A stretch of DNA of 64,000 nucleotides from Pseudovibrio sp000156235 (GCF_000156235.1 NZ_DS996805.1:930001-994000); one strand, 5' to 3'. Positions 33,911 through 42,771 are shown, counted from the first letter of the stretch. Notes: generated by a model from the sequence alone, not told the origin. Numbers and translations are program-made.

Positions 33911-34798
33911 ATGCAGAAAGTCAAGCAATCGGCAAGGAGACGGTCGACGCGCATTCCTGCGTGGCGCCTCACTCTGCGCCGTATTGTTCGTTCTGATGCA
34001 TTTCAGTACACTTTTCTCTTCCTGATTATTGTCAATGCCATCAGTCTTGGCTTGGCAACGTCCCCCTCCGTGCGCCGGATCACTGGTGATGGTCAGGTGA
34101 TCTTTGATGACGTGATCATCGGGCTCTTCATTCTGGAGTTTGTCCTGAAGATCATGGCTTTTGGCGTTCGCTTCTTCAAAAGCTGGTGGAACATTTTCGA
34201 CATTTCGGTTGTCAGTTTCTCGCTCCTCCCACAATCCGGCTACCTGAGCGTATTGCGTGCCCTTCGTGTCATGCGGGCCATGCGCGTGCTTTCCTTCCTG
34301 CCGCAATACCGGCAGGTGATGCAGGCGCTGCTTGACGCTCTGCCCGGTATGTTCTCCGTGATGATCGTGCTGGCGCTGATTTATTATGTGTTTGCCGTGA
34401 TGGCGACGGGCTTGTTTGGGGCAAGTTTCCCGGATTGGTTTGGCGATATTGGCCGGTCCCTCTACTCGCTCTTCCAGATCATGACGCTGGAGAGCTGGTC
34501 CATGGGGATCGTGCGACCGGTGATGAAGATCTACCCGTACGCCTGGGCCCTGTTCATACCCTTCATCTTCCTGACAGCCTTTGCAGTGCTCAACCTTTTC
34601 ATCGGTCTGATCGTCAGCTCCATGCAGGGCATCTATCAGGAAGAACACAGTGAAGATGTTGAACGTCTTCGCCTCCTCGTTTCCGCAGAAAACCGCGCGA
34701 TTGCCCACCAGCTGGAGGCTGCACAGCTGCAAGTGATCAAAACCCTCGAACGTCTTGAAGAACAAATAGAAAATAACAAGAGAGATCGTGATGAGTGA
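33911..34798 (+). CDS. Voltage-gated sodium channel, bacterial NaChBac/NavAb family
   Basis: This is a complete single-domain ion channel in the inner membrane. Its 295 residues (start ATG with GAGGAG 7 nt upstream) show six membrane segments: S1 near 33-50, S2 near 66-86 (acidic residues in FILEFVLKI), S3 near 93-107, and S4 near 111-135 with four Arg at every third position (LRALRVMRAMR), the voltage sensor. S5 is near 144-168, then the pore loop with selectivity filter TLESWSM (192-198), identical to the NavAb filter, then S6 (~210-238) and a C-terminal coiled coil (~250-290) that tetramerises such channels. It lies inside the T6SS operon and overlaps the sheath-fusion gene by 8 bp (ATGAGTGA). 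A T6SS role is inferred only from position. Confidence 0.93.
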   Translation: MQKVKQSARRRSTRIPAWRLTLRRIVRSDAFQYTFLFLIIVNAISLGLATSPSVRRITGDGQVIFDDVIIGLFILEFVLKIMAFGVRFFKSWWNIFDISVVSFSLLPQSGYLSVLRALRVMRAMRVLSFLPQYRQVMQALLDALPGMFSVMIVLALIYYVFAVMATGLFGASFPDWFGDIGRSLYSLFQIMTLESWSMGIVRPVMKIYPYAWALFIPFIFLTAFAVLNLFIGLIVSSMQGIYQEEHSEDVERLRLLVSAENRAIAHQLEAAQLQVIKTLERLEEQIENNKRDRDE

Positions 34799-36788
34799 CG
34801 CTGAAAAAGACGATGACCTTGACTCGCTGCTTAACGACATCATCGAGGAAAGTGACGCCCCTGCCGAAGGTGGAAGTGCCGAGAGTGCTTCTGCCAGCGT
34901 GTTTGAACCAGATTTTGGCGAAATCGACTGTGAAGCGCCGAAGCTGGACATTACTCTAGAGAGCCCCTTCCATCTGGCGGTCATCGGCGATTTCTCAGGC
35001 CGTGCCAATCGGATGGCGCTTTACACGGCAGATGAGCTTGCTGTGCTCAAAGGCCATAATGTTGATGTTGATACGGCTGAAGATCTCCCTGCCCGTTTCA
35101 AGATCAACATCGAACTGGATCTTGCCGGTGACGACAAGGTCATCCGGTTTGAGCCACGCTGCATTGAAGACTTCCATCCCGATGAGATCATCGAGGAGTT
35201 TGAAATCTTCGATGAATTGAAGGCACTGCGGTCTTCTCTGAAAAACCCTGGCACCTTCAGCGGTGCAGCTGCAACCATTGATGAATGGTTGGAAAACAAA
35301 GGCGAGAAGCCTGTTTCTCAGAGAAATTCACGTGGTTCTGTGATTGCCGTTGACAAGAAACTGAGTGACTTCTCAGCTCTGATCGACCGGCCTGTCGAAG
35401 AGCATGAAGAAGCAGACGATCTTTCTGAGCTTATTGGAAAGATGGTCTCGCCTTACATCAAGCCTGCCGACAATCCGCAACTCGACGATTATCTTGAGAT
35501 CGTTGAGGAAGTGATGACGACAACCCTTCGCAAGATCCTGCAAAATGCGGATTTTCAGGCACTGGAGAGTGTCTGGCGGGTCATTGATATGTTGTCACGC
35601 CGGATTGAGACTTCCACATCCTTGAAGATCACGCTCTACGACATTTCTGCGGAAGATTTTGCTCGTGACCTGAGCGCAACCAACAAGCTGGAAGAAACAG
35701 GTCTGTATCGTCTGTTCGTAGAAAATGCGCTGCAGGATGAAGGGGTTGGCACGCCAAGTGCTATCGTGGGCCTTTACACCTTCGACATGACACCACCGCA
35801 TGCAGAGCTTCTTGGCCGCATATCCAAGATCTGTGCGCATGCTCACGCACCATTCCTGACTTCTCTGGATCGCAACAACGCAAACAGAAAATTTGATGAG
35901 CTTCCTAAGATTACCGAAAAGACGTGGCAGAGTCTTAAGGCTATGCCAGAGAGCAATTACATTGGTCTGAGCTTGCCACGCTTCATGCTTCGGATGCCCT
36001 ATGGAGCGAAAACCGATCCGATTGATGCATTCGATTTTGAAGAGTTTGACGAGAAAATTGGCCTGAAAGCCATGTTGTGGGGCAACCCGGCAGCATTGGT
36101 TGGCCTTGTGCTCGCAAAAGACTACGAGACCAATGGTGGCGGCATGCGGCCAGGTTCGATCCTGACGATCAACGATATGCCGTTCCATTACGTGCATGAC
36201 CAATACGGCGATCAAGTCGCCCTGCCGTGTACGGACCGCATGATCAGTCACCGCAGCGTTGAACCTTTGATGCGACAGCGGTTCATGCCGATTGTTTCCA
36301 TGAAGGGACAGCCGGAAGTCCGGATTGCCTCTCTAAGCGGCCTTGCCGGAGATATTGTTTCCGGTCGCTGGTGTGATCAGATTGCGGTTTCCAAAGCAGC
36401 AGAAACCCCGAGCGCAAGTGCTGGTGCCCGCGTCAGCATTGCTGGCGGCGACGGCTATAACCCTGCCATTCAGGCAACGAAGGGTGCTGTGGTTGTTGAA
36501 ACCATCGTGGATCCTAAGAAGACCCCGGAAACCGTCTTCAGGATCGAAACAGAAACACCAGAACCTCAAGTTACAGAACCTGCGGCTGCAGACGACGAGG
36601 ACGAAGACGTCGAAGAAGCAGCTCCAGCTCCTGCACCAAAACCTGCAGCAGCAGCTGCTCCACCTGAACCTGCCCATGACACATCTGAGCTGGACAACCT
36701 GTTGGCTGATCTTTCTGCAGATGATGAAGACGAGGCAGACGAAGAAGGTATGGACCCAGAGCTCGAAGCGCTGCTTGCCGACCTATAA
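34791..36788 (+). CDS. TssB-TssC-like fusion protein (sheath paralogue)
   Basis: The 665-residue protein joins two diverged sheath-like parts. Residues ~50-200 resemble TssB (FHLAVIGDFSGRANR near 59-73, where TssB has GVMGDFSG). Residues ~215-580 resemble TssC: DFQALESVWRVIDML near 253-267 aligns with EDFQSLEGTWRGL of TssC, and NYIGLSLPRFMLRMPYG near 389-405 with its SRYIGLAMPRFLARLPYG. The C-terminal 85 residues are acidic and Pro/Ala-rich and carry repeated LDNLLADL/LEALLADL motifs; a similar LDSLLNDI motif lies at the N-terminus. It is translationally coupled to the sodium channel. Possible roles are an alternative or cap sheath unit or a scaffold; none is established. Confidence 0.82.
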   Translation: MSDAEKDDDLDSLLNDIIEESDAPAEGGSAESASASVFEPDFGEIDCEAPKLDITLESPFHLAVIGDFSGRANRMALYTADELAVLKGHNVDVDTAEDLPARFKINIELDLAGDDKVIRFEPRCIEDFHPDEIIEEFEIFDELKALRSSLKNPGTFSGAAATIDEWLENKGEKPVSQRNSRGSVIAVDKKLSDFSALIDRPVEEHEEADDLSELIGKMVSPYIKPADNPQLDDYLEIVEEVMTTTLRKILQNADFQALESVWRVIDMLSRRIETSTSLKITLYDISAEDFARDLSATNKLEETGLYRLFVENALQDEGVGTPSAIVGLYTFDMTPPHAELLGRISKICAHAHAPFLTSLDRNNANRKFDELPKITEKTWQSLKAMPESNYIGLSLPRFMLRMPYGAKTDPIDAFDFEEFDEKIGLKAMLWGNPAALVGLVLAKDYETNGGGMRPGSILTINDMPFHYVHDQYGDQVALPCTDRMISHRSVEPLMRQRFMPIVSMKGQPEVRIASLSGLAGDIVSGRWCDQIAVSKAAETPSASAGARVSIAGGDGYNPAIQATKGAVVVETIVDPKKTPETVFRIETETPEPQVTEPAAADDEDEDVEEAAPAPAPKPAAAAAPPEPAHDTSELDNLLADLSADDEDEADEEGMDPELEALLADL

Positions 36789-36809
36789 CTATAAATATTG
36801 GAGTTCGAT

Positions 36810-37091
36810 ATGGCTGAAGTCGTTGAAATAGATAATCTTCCTGAAATTTACGTCATGGAATTCGGTGGCAATTACTACCTTGTGCGCGGTGCCCAGTATC
36901 TGGATCAGATCCTGTTTGGCAAAGAGCCATTGGGTTTTCCGGTGCTGATCAAATCCGTCAAAACCTGGGATGAAGTCCTCCTAAACTGGGAGAATTCCGG
37001 CGGCTCCATGCCCTGGATTCTTAATCCGGGCATCGTTGAACGGATGGAACGTGACAATCGCAAACTGACCTCAGACAGCTTCAACGCCTGA
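36810..37091 (+). CDS. Small protein upstream of vgrG, unknown
   Basis: This 93-residue acidic protein is not recognised. It reads as a compact alpha/beta fold with aromatic residues (FGGNYYLVRGAQYLDQIL near residues 22-39, VKTWDEVLLNWENSGG near 54-69) and has no signal peptide or membrane segment. The ATG is used because TGGAG lies 7 nt upstream; the upstream in-frame TTG has no better site. Being 21 bp after the sheath-fusion gene and 41 bp before vgrG, it could be a small adaptor or chaperone for VgrG loading. Confidence 0.6.
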   Translation: MAEVVEIDNLPEIYVMEFGGNYYLVRGAQYLDQILFGKEPLGFPVLIKSVKTWDEVLLNWENSGGSMPWILNPGIVERMERDNRKLTSDSFNA

Positions 37092-37132
37092 GACCCGACT
37101 GTAACCCGTTTCTGAGATAGGCAGGTCCTGGA

Positions 37133-39241
37133 ATGTGTGCAAGCAAAGTAACTGAGAACCGGCTGTTCACGATCAATTTCGATGGCGGAGATGACAGCTT
37201 CCATCTTTGGAAGATGAAAATGACCAGCGAAATGAGTGAGCTTTATGAAATGGTCGTCGATTGCCGATCATTTGAGCATGACCTGCCCCTCGACAAAATG
37301 CTTGGGCAGTCCCTCACTTTGGAGATGAAAAAGGTCTCTGGTACCAGTTTGTCTTCAGATCAGTATCTGAACGGATTTGTGACCAAAGCGATCTATACGG
37401 GTCAGGATCACGGATACTCGACGTATCGTCTCATCGTGCGTCCCTGGCTGTGGTTTTTGACGTTGACCAGCAACTGCCGAATTTTTCAGGAAAAGTCGAC
37501 ACCAGATATTTTGAAGGAAGTGTTCCAGGACGCTGGGTTTACGGACTTCAAGAACAAGCTGAGCGACAGTTACGATCCACGCCCATACTGCGTGCAGTTT
37601 CAGGAGACCGATTTCAACTTTGTCTGCCGCCTCATGGAGCAGGAAGGGATTTACTACTACTTTGAACATGAGGACGGCCAGCACACCATGGTTCTTGCGG
37701 ATGCTTATAGTGCTCACGAGAACATCAAGGGAGAATCCAGTCTTCCGTTCTACTCAGAGGAAGATCACTTCCGCCGTGCAGCAGACCACCTTTGGGATTG
37801 GCGGCATAATGAAGAGATTCAGACGGATGAAGTTGAGATCAACGATTATGACTTCACCAAGCCAACCAGTGACTTGAAAGCCAACGCGAGTGATAAGAAA
37901 TCACATCAGCTTTCTGGTCGCACACGCTATATGTATCCCGGCATTTATGAAGAAGTCAGCGCTGGTGAAAAGCGGGCGAAAATCCGCGTGGAAGAAGCTT
38001 CAGCCGCCTACGCCAAGGTTTATGCGCGCGGCAACGTGCGAGGCATGCGTCCCGGCTATCTCTTCAAGCTGGACCAGTTCCCGGATGATCCAAGTCAGGA
38101 AAAAGAATACCTGATCACCAAAGCGGTCTGCGAGATCTCCATTGAGGTTGCACGCGATGAGGAACAAGAGTTCTACGACGCGATCACCTATGAGATTGAA
38201 GCGATTGACTCCAGTGTTCAGTACCGCAGAGCCTCAACGACACCTTGGCCAAATATGAGCGGCCTGCAGTCTGCTGTTGTTACAGGCGCCGATGGCGAAG
38301 AGATCTGGACTGATGAGTATGGCCGGATCAAGGTCCAATTCCACTGGGACCGCGACGGACAGAAAGACGACAAGTCATCCTGCTGGGTACGCGTCGCCCA
38401 AATGTGGGCCGGTAAGAGCTGGGGTGGTTTGCATATCCCACGCGTTGGACAGGAAGTGCTTATCGACTTCCTCGATGGTAATCCCGATCGCCCTATTGTA
38501 GTGGGCAGCGTCTACAATGGTGAGCAAACTGTTCCCTATGATCTGCCTAGCGAAGCGACCAAGTCCACGATCAAGAGTGAAACCTCCAAAGAAGGTGGAG
38601 GCAACAACGAGTTCCTGTTTGAAGACAAGAAGGACGAGGAACTCGTGCAGCTTACTGCCGAGAAGGACTACGAGCGGACCGTCAAGAACAACGAGACGGT
38701 CAAGATCGGGTTCGACAAGCAGGAGGATGGTGATCAAACCATTGAGGTTTACAACAACCGTAGCCTGACCGTTGATCAAGGTGACGAGACCTACACCATC
38801 AAGACCGGTGGCCGTACGACCACGGTTGAAAAAGATGACGCCCTGTCCGTCAAATCCGGCAATCACACCATCACGGTTGAGAGCGGAGATCAGTCGATCT
38901 CCATGAAACAAGGCGCGCAGACCGTTGAAGCTATGAAAGACATCGGTGTCACCTCGCAAACAGGCGATGTGAAGGTCGATGCTTCAGCAGGCTCGGTCAA
39001 AGTGTCTGGTACTCAGGCCATCGAACTGACGTGCGGCGGCAGCTCAATCAAAATGGATCCCATGTCGATCACTCTGACAGCTGGCCCAAGTTCTCTCAAA
39101 CTGGAAGCAGCTCAGGCAGAGCTGAAAGGTTTGATGGTGACCGTTAAGGGTGATGTTCAGGCGACCGTCGACGGGACTCTGACCACCTTAAAAGGTGCTG
39201 GCATCACGACGGTACAAGGTGCCCTCGTCAAGATTAATTGA
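37133..39241 (+). CDS. vgrG: T6SS spike protein VgrG (TssI)
   Basis: VgrG trimers form the tip of the Hcp tube and carry effectors. The 702-residue protein has the gp27-like region (residues ~1-370; CRLMEQEGIYYYFEHEDGQHTMVLAD near 165-190), a gp5-like OB fold (~390-470; EYGRIKVQFHWDRDG and GGLHIPRVGQEVLIDFLDGNPDRPIVVGSVYN), and a C-terminal beta-helix of short repeats (~500-702). It has no extra effector domain, so toxins should ride on the PAAR or separate adaptor proteins. The start follows a GCAGGTCCTGGA stretch. It is followed by the DUF6931-type gene and PAAR. Confidence 0.96.
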   Translation: MCASKVTENRLFTINFDGGDDSFHLWKMKMTSEMSELYEMVVDCRSFEHDLPLDKMLGQSLTLEMKKVSGTSLSSDQYLNGFVTKAIYTGQDHGYSTYRLIVRPWLWFLTLTSNCRIFQEKSTPDILKEVFQDAGFTDFKNKLSDSYDPRPYCVQFQETDFNFVCRLMEQEGIYYYFEHEDGQHTMVLADAYSAHENIKGESSLPFYSEEDHFRRAADHLWDWRHNEEIQTDEVEINDYDFTKPTSDLKANASDKKSHQLSGRTRYMYPGIYEEVSAGEKRAKIRVEEASAAYAKVYARGNVRGMRPGYLFKLDQFPDDPSQEKEYLITKAVCEISIEVARDEEQEFYDAITYEIEAIDSSVQYRRASTTPWPNMSGLQSAVVTGADGEEIWTDEYGRIKVQFHWDRDGQKDDKSSCWVRVAQMWAGKSWGGLHIPRVGQEVLIDFLDGNPDRPIVVGSVYNGEQTVPYDLPSEATKSTIKSETSKEGGGNNEFLFEDKKDEELVQLTAEKDYERTVKNNETVKIGFDKQEDGDQTIEVYNNRSLTVDQGDETYTIKTGGRTTTVEKDDALSVKSGNHTITVESGDQSISMKQGAQTVEAMKDIGVTSQTGDVKVDASAGSVKVSGTQAIELTCGGSSIKMDPMSITLTAGPSSLKLEAAQAELKGLMVTVKGDVQATVDGTLTTLKGAGITTVQGALVKIN

Positions 39242-39249
39242 GGCGCATT

Positions 39250-39843
39250 ATGGAAAATAGCGTGACAAATACTACATTGCTCCTCAATTCCTACAAGGAA
39301 CTACTCGAAAAGAGACCTTTAGAACTTGGAGATGAGGCAACACCACTTGTAGAAGATAACAAGTCTTCTATCGAAGTTGTGGATACCCTGGCGGATGCAG
39401 AACTCCTGTCAGATGCCGTTAAGGTACTTGCTCACGCCCTGAGTAAACCACGTGCAGTGTGGTGGGCCAGTCAAGTCAGCAGAGCGTCCTTTCCGGAAGG
39501 CACTGTGCCTACGGATGATGAGGAAATAGCGCTGAAAGCTGCGGAAGACTGGGTCCGTAAGCCTGAAGAAGACCTGCGTCGTGCAGCAATGAAAATTGCT
39601 GATGATGGAGGATATAAAACTGCCGCTTGTCTGGCTGCCGCAGCAGCGGGATGGAGCGGTGGAAGTATGGGTTCCCCCGAGTTCGATCCTGCGCCTCCCC
39701 CAGAAAACCTAACTAGTATTGCCGTAGGGTCATCTATAGTTTTGTCTGTATATGACAGCAACGTGGAGGACCCCAAAGAGTTCTTAGTCAAAGCTTTCAA
39801 GTTGGGACGAGCACTCGCAGATAATGAAATAGAGGCCCTATGA
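39250..39843 (+). CDS. DUF6931-type T6SS-associated protein
   Basis: The 197-residue protein has the pattern I associate with DUF6931: KPRAVWWASQVSRA near residues 69-82, LKAAEDWVRKPEEDLRRAAMKIADDGG near 98-124, and TAACLAAAAAGWSGGSMGSP near 127-146. It is predicted to be helical with no signal. The ATG is used, with GAGG upstream; the reading frame open from TTG overlaps the vgrG stop. It ends in an ATGA overlap with the PAAR gene, so it is probably an adaptor or immunity partner linked to the VgrG-PAAR tip. Confidence 0.62.
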   Translation: MENSVTNTTLLLNSYKELLEKRPLELGDEATPLVEDNKSSIEVVDTLADAELLSDAVKVLAHALSKPRAVWWASQVSRASFPEGTVPTDDEEIALKAAEDWVRKPEEDLRRAAMKIADDGGYKTAACLAAAAAGWSGGSMGSPEFDPAPPPENLTSIAVGSSIVLSVYDSNVEDPKEFLVKAFKLGRALADNEIEAL

Positions 39844-40130
39844 GTTTCCCGGCAGCACGTATGACAGACATGCATGTCTGTCCAATGGTGAACGGTATCG
39901 TTCCTCACGTTGGAGGCCCGATATCCCTAGGAGCACCGACCGTCTTAATCGGAAACCTTCCGGCGGCACGCATGTCGGATATGTGCGTCTGCGTTGGGCC
40001 TCCGGACACGATAATGAAAGGCAGTGTCACCACTTTGATCGTCGGATTGCCGGCGGCGCGTATGCTGGATGTCACTGCCCATGGCGGCACCATCATCCTT
40101 GGCTGGCCCACAGTACTTATCGGGGGCTGA
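39840..40130 (+). CDS. PAAR-domain protein, T6SS spike tip
   Basis: The 96-residue protein is a single PAAR domain that sharpens the VgrG spike. Its metal-binding His and Cys residues occur in repeats: AARMTDMHVCPMVNGIVPHVGGP near residues 5-27, AARMSDMCVCVGPPDTI near 42-58 and AARMLDVTAHGG near 72-83, with tips VLIGNLPAARMSD and VLIGG. It has no effector extension. It overlaps the DUF6931-type gene by 4 bp and lies just before the FHA gene. Confidence 0.94.
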   Translation: MSFPAARMTDMHVCPMVNGIVPHVGGPISLGAPTVLIGNLPAARMSDMCVCVGPPDTIMKGSVTTLIVGLPAARMLDVTAHGGTIILGWPTVLIGG

Positions 40131-40134
40131 GGAT

Positions 40135-40950
40135 ATGGCTGATAACACGAGCATCGTTTTAGTACTCATTTTGACCAAGGGGCATGAGTTGGTCGATACA
40201 GGGAAATGCACGCGCATATTGCGACAGGAACGCTGCGTTATAGGACGTGGCAGTACTGCGGATTGGATACTCCCCGATCCTGCAAACCAATTGTCACGCC
40301 GTCATTGCATTGTTGAATGGCATGAAGGCGGGTATCGCGTTGTTGACACCAGCTCCAACGGAACCTTCGTTAATGACTGGGATGAGCCTATTCCGAACGG
40401 CGAGGCTTGTGGTTTGGAAGAAGGCGATATCATCCGCATTGGAGGTTATTACATCAGCACCCAGTTTCTGCCCGAAGGTGCCGATGCACGGCTGAAAACC
40501 GATGACTTCCTGGATGCACCAGAAAATCCAGATCCTCTTGCGGATCTACTTCCCAAAGAACTTGAGAGTGAAGATGATGACTGGGTTGATGACCAGATCG
40601 TATCTTCTGAGGACGAACTCTCTGAAGTTCTGAATGACCCGCTTGAGTCTCCTGAGTCCATCCTTCGCAAAGCTACTGAAACGTTGGACTCCTATCCTGC
40701 TAGCGAAGGAAAAGAGCCAATTCCACCAGTAAGTTATGGCTTTGAAGGTTACAAATACTCAAGCTCTGTACCTTTTGAAAGCGACAGCGGTATTTCCAGC
40801 GAAGAAGGTGCAAGTGCCTGGGACCACAATCGTACTGAATCTGACGCCTTTAAATTACCTAGAACGCATCACCAGACCATTCCGGAGGACTGGGATGTAG
40901 AACCGAAAAAAGACATTGAGAACAAAGCTCGTAAACCACATGACGATTAG
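40135..40950 (+). CDS. FHA-domain T6SS regulator (TagH/Fha1-like)
   Basis: The 271-residue cytosolic protein has an N-terminal forkhead-associated domain that binds phosphothreonine: GRGSTADWILPDPANQLSRRHC near residues 38-59 and TSSNGTFVN near 75-83. The rest is acidic with many Asp, Glu and Ser and no other fold I can name. The start MADNTSIVLV has a GAGG site 5 nt upstream; an upstream frame overlaps the PAAR gene and is rejected. It overlaps tssJ by 11 bp. The partner kinase is likely the gene at 21818-22576, phosphorylating this protein as in H1, but no phosphatase is visible. Confidence 0.9.
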   Translation: MADNTSIVLVLILTKGHELVDTGKCTRILRQERCVIGRGSTADWILPDPANQLSRRHCIVEWHEGGYRVVDTSSNGTFVNDWDEPIPNGEACGLEEGDIIRIGGYYISTQFLPEGADARLKTDDFLDAPENPDPLADLLPKELESEDDDWVDDQIVSSEDELSEVLNDPLESPESILRKATETLDSYPASEGKEPIPPVSYGFEGYKYSSSVPFESDSGISSEEGASAWDHNRTESDAFKLPRTHHQTIPEDWDVEPKKDIENKARKPHDD

Positions 40951-41434
40951 CCACATCAAACGCATTGCGTACATTTTGCTTTTGAGTATCGGCCTGGCTT
41001 CCTGCTCCGCCGAGATGCCAATGCCTGTCATGATCACGACTACTGTCATTGCGGACAAGGAACTGAACCAGAACGCAGAAGGCATGTCGACACCTGTTCA
41101 GGTCAAGATCTTTTATCTTACTTCTGATGCCGAGTTTAAAACTCATGACTTTTTCACTCTGTTTGAAAAAGGAGACCAGGTTCTCGGCAAAAACCTGCTG
41201 GATATGAAGGAAGTTTTCATAGCTCCCGGAAAGATCATGAAGGTAGCAGTCAAGGTTGATCCGAGTGTGGCTTTCGTTGCTGTACTTGGTGCCTTTCGGA
41301 AAGTGGATACAGGGACATGGAGCTCGGTGATTACGGTTCCAAACAACAAACCATCGAGCCTCATCGCTTATTTGAGCAAGCTTGAAATTACTCTGCAGCC
41401 CGACAAGACAGTAAAAGAAGGATGGTTCTATTAA
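40940..41434 (+). CDS. tssJ: T6SS outer-membrane lipoprotein TssJ
   Basis: TssJ anchors the TssL-TssM complex to the outer membrane. The 164-residue protein starts MTISHIKRIAYILLLSIG and has a lipobox LASC with the lipidated Cys near residue 22. The mature part has a beta-sandwich pattern with VKIFYLTSDAEFKTHDFFTLFEKGDQVLG (near residues 55-85). The start overlaps the FHA stop by 11 bp and the stop overlaps the tssK start (TAATG). An upstream in-frame ATG inside the FHA gene is rejected because it would move the signal peptide inward. Confidence 0.92.
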   Translation: MTISHIKRIAYILLLSIGLASCSAEMPMPVMITTTVIADKELNQNAEGMSTPVQVKIFYLTSDAEFKTHDFFTLFEKGDQVLGKNLLDMKEVFIAPGKIMKVAVKVDPSVAFVAVLGAFRKVDTGTWSSVITVPNNKPSSLIAYLSKLEITLQPDKTVKEGWFY

Positions 41435-42771
41435 TGACCACTCATAACAAAGTTGTCTGGTCAGAAGGCCTGTTTCTACAGCCGCAGCATTTCCAGCAGC
41501 ATGATCGCTATCTGGAACAGCTGGTCAGTGACAGTATCTCGAGCATTCGTCCTCACCCATGGGGGCATACAGAGCTGAAAATCAATCAAGAAGCTCTGAA
41601 ACTAGGACAATTCGCGCTCAATTTTGCCAGCGGCGTCATGCCGGATGGAACTCCCTTCAAGATGCCACAGGAATGTGACGCTCCTGCGTCCATTCCAGTA
41701 CCTGAGAGCGTTAAAAACTCAGTCATTTATCTGGCTCTGCCTATTCGACAGCCTGGCGCTTATGAGTACGAATATCCAGGCGTTCAGGAAACTGCGGCGC
41801 GTTATGTGGTGCATGAATCTGAAGTGCGGGATGCCATTACCGGCAGTGATGCCAGCGTGCAGATGGAAACCGGACGTCTGCGTTTCACGTTCAAGTTTGA
41901 CTTTGAGGATCTGGATGGCTGGATCTGCCTACCTATTGCGCGTGTGATTGAGGTGCGGGCTGATAAGCAAGTCATATTGGATGACGAGTACATCTCCACT
42001 TGCCTTGCTTCGCATTCCTCCTCAGTACTTTACGGTTATATTCGCGAAATCTGGGGTATGTTGAGCCACCGTGCGGATGCTCTTGCGGGTCGTGTCTCCA
42101 ACTCTGGCAGCAAGGGTGTTGCAGAGATCTCAGACTTCCTGCTTTTGCAAACGGTCAATCGGTACGAGCCACTTTATGCGCACTTTGCTCAGACGCCCTC
42201 CCTTCATCCGGAAGCGCTCTATCGCATCTCCATTCAGTTAGTGGGTGAACTAGCAACATTTACAGCGGCGGCTCGACGTCCCTCAACACTTCAGCCCTAT
42301 CGCCATGAGGCTCTGACGGAGTCGTTTGCACCGGTTATTGCTCATTTGAGGCAGCATCTTTCAGCGGTTCTGGAGCAGACAGCTGTTCCGATCCCACTGG
42401 AGGAGCGCAAGTACGGTGTGCGGGTTGGTATGTTGCTCGACCGCAGCCTGATCAAGTCAGCGCGCTTTGTGCTTGCGGTTAGTGCTGATCTGCCATCTGA
42501 GGTGATCAATCGTCACTTCCCAGGTCAGATCACGATCGGCTCAGTGGAGCAAATCCGCGACTTTGTGAACTCGGCGCTGGCAGGCATTGCGGTGAAGCAG
42601 TTGCCAGTCGCGCCTCGGCAGATCCCGTATCACACGGGCACAGCATATTTCGAACTGGATCCGGCCTCATCACATTGGGACGAAATCCGCGTTTCAGGCG
42701 GCCTAGCGCTGCATGTTGCGGGCGACTTCCCGAAACTTGTGATGGAACTCTGGGCGATCAGAGAGCAGTAG
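41434..42771 (+). CDS. tssK: T6SS baseplate-membrane linker TssK
   Basis: TssK joins the baseplate to the TssL-TssM complex. The 445-residue protein starts VVWSEGLFLQPQHFQQHDRYLEQLV (near residues 8-31), the classic TssK opening, and continues with RPHPWGHTELKINQEAL (near 42-58). Further family marks are PFKMPQECDAP and the C-terminal PYHTGTAYFELDP near 398-410. The start overlaps the tssJ stop by 1 bp. Confidence 0.95.
   Translation: MTTHNKVVWSEGLFLQPQHFQQHDRYLEQLVSDSISSIRPHPWGHTELKINQEALKLGQFALNFASGVMPDGTPFKMPQECDAPASIPVPESVKNSVIYLALPIRQPGAYEYEYPGVQETAARYVVHESEVRDAITGSDASVQMETGRLRFTFKFDFEDLDGWICLPIARVIEVRADKQVILDDEYISTCLASHSSSVLYGYIREIWGMLSHRADALAGRVSNSGSKGVAEISDFLLLQTVNRYEPLYAHFAQTPSLHPEALYRISIQLVGELATFTAAARRPSTLQPYRHEALTESFAPVIAHLRQHLSAVLEQTAVPIPLEERKYGVRVGMLLDRSLIKSARFVLAVSADLPSEVINRHFPGQITIGSVEQIRDFVNSALAGIAVKQLPVAPRQIPYHTGTAYFELDPASSHWDEIRVSGGLALHVAGDFPKLVMELWAIREQ

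Noticed and set aside
33881..35008. 375-codon frame antisense to the sodium channel and sheath-fusion start
   Set aside because: It is a low-complexity, His-rich antisense frame over two strongly supported genes.
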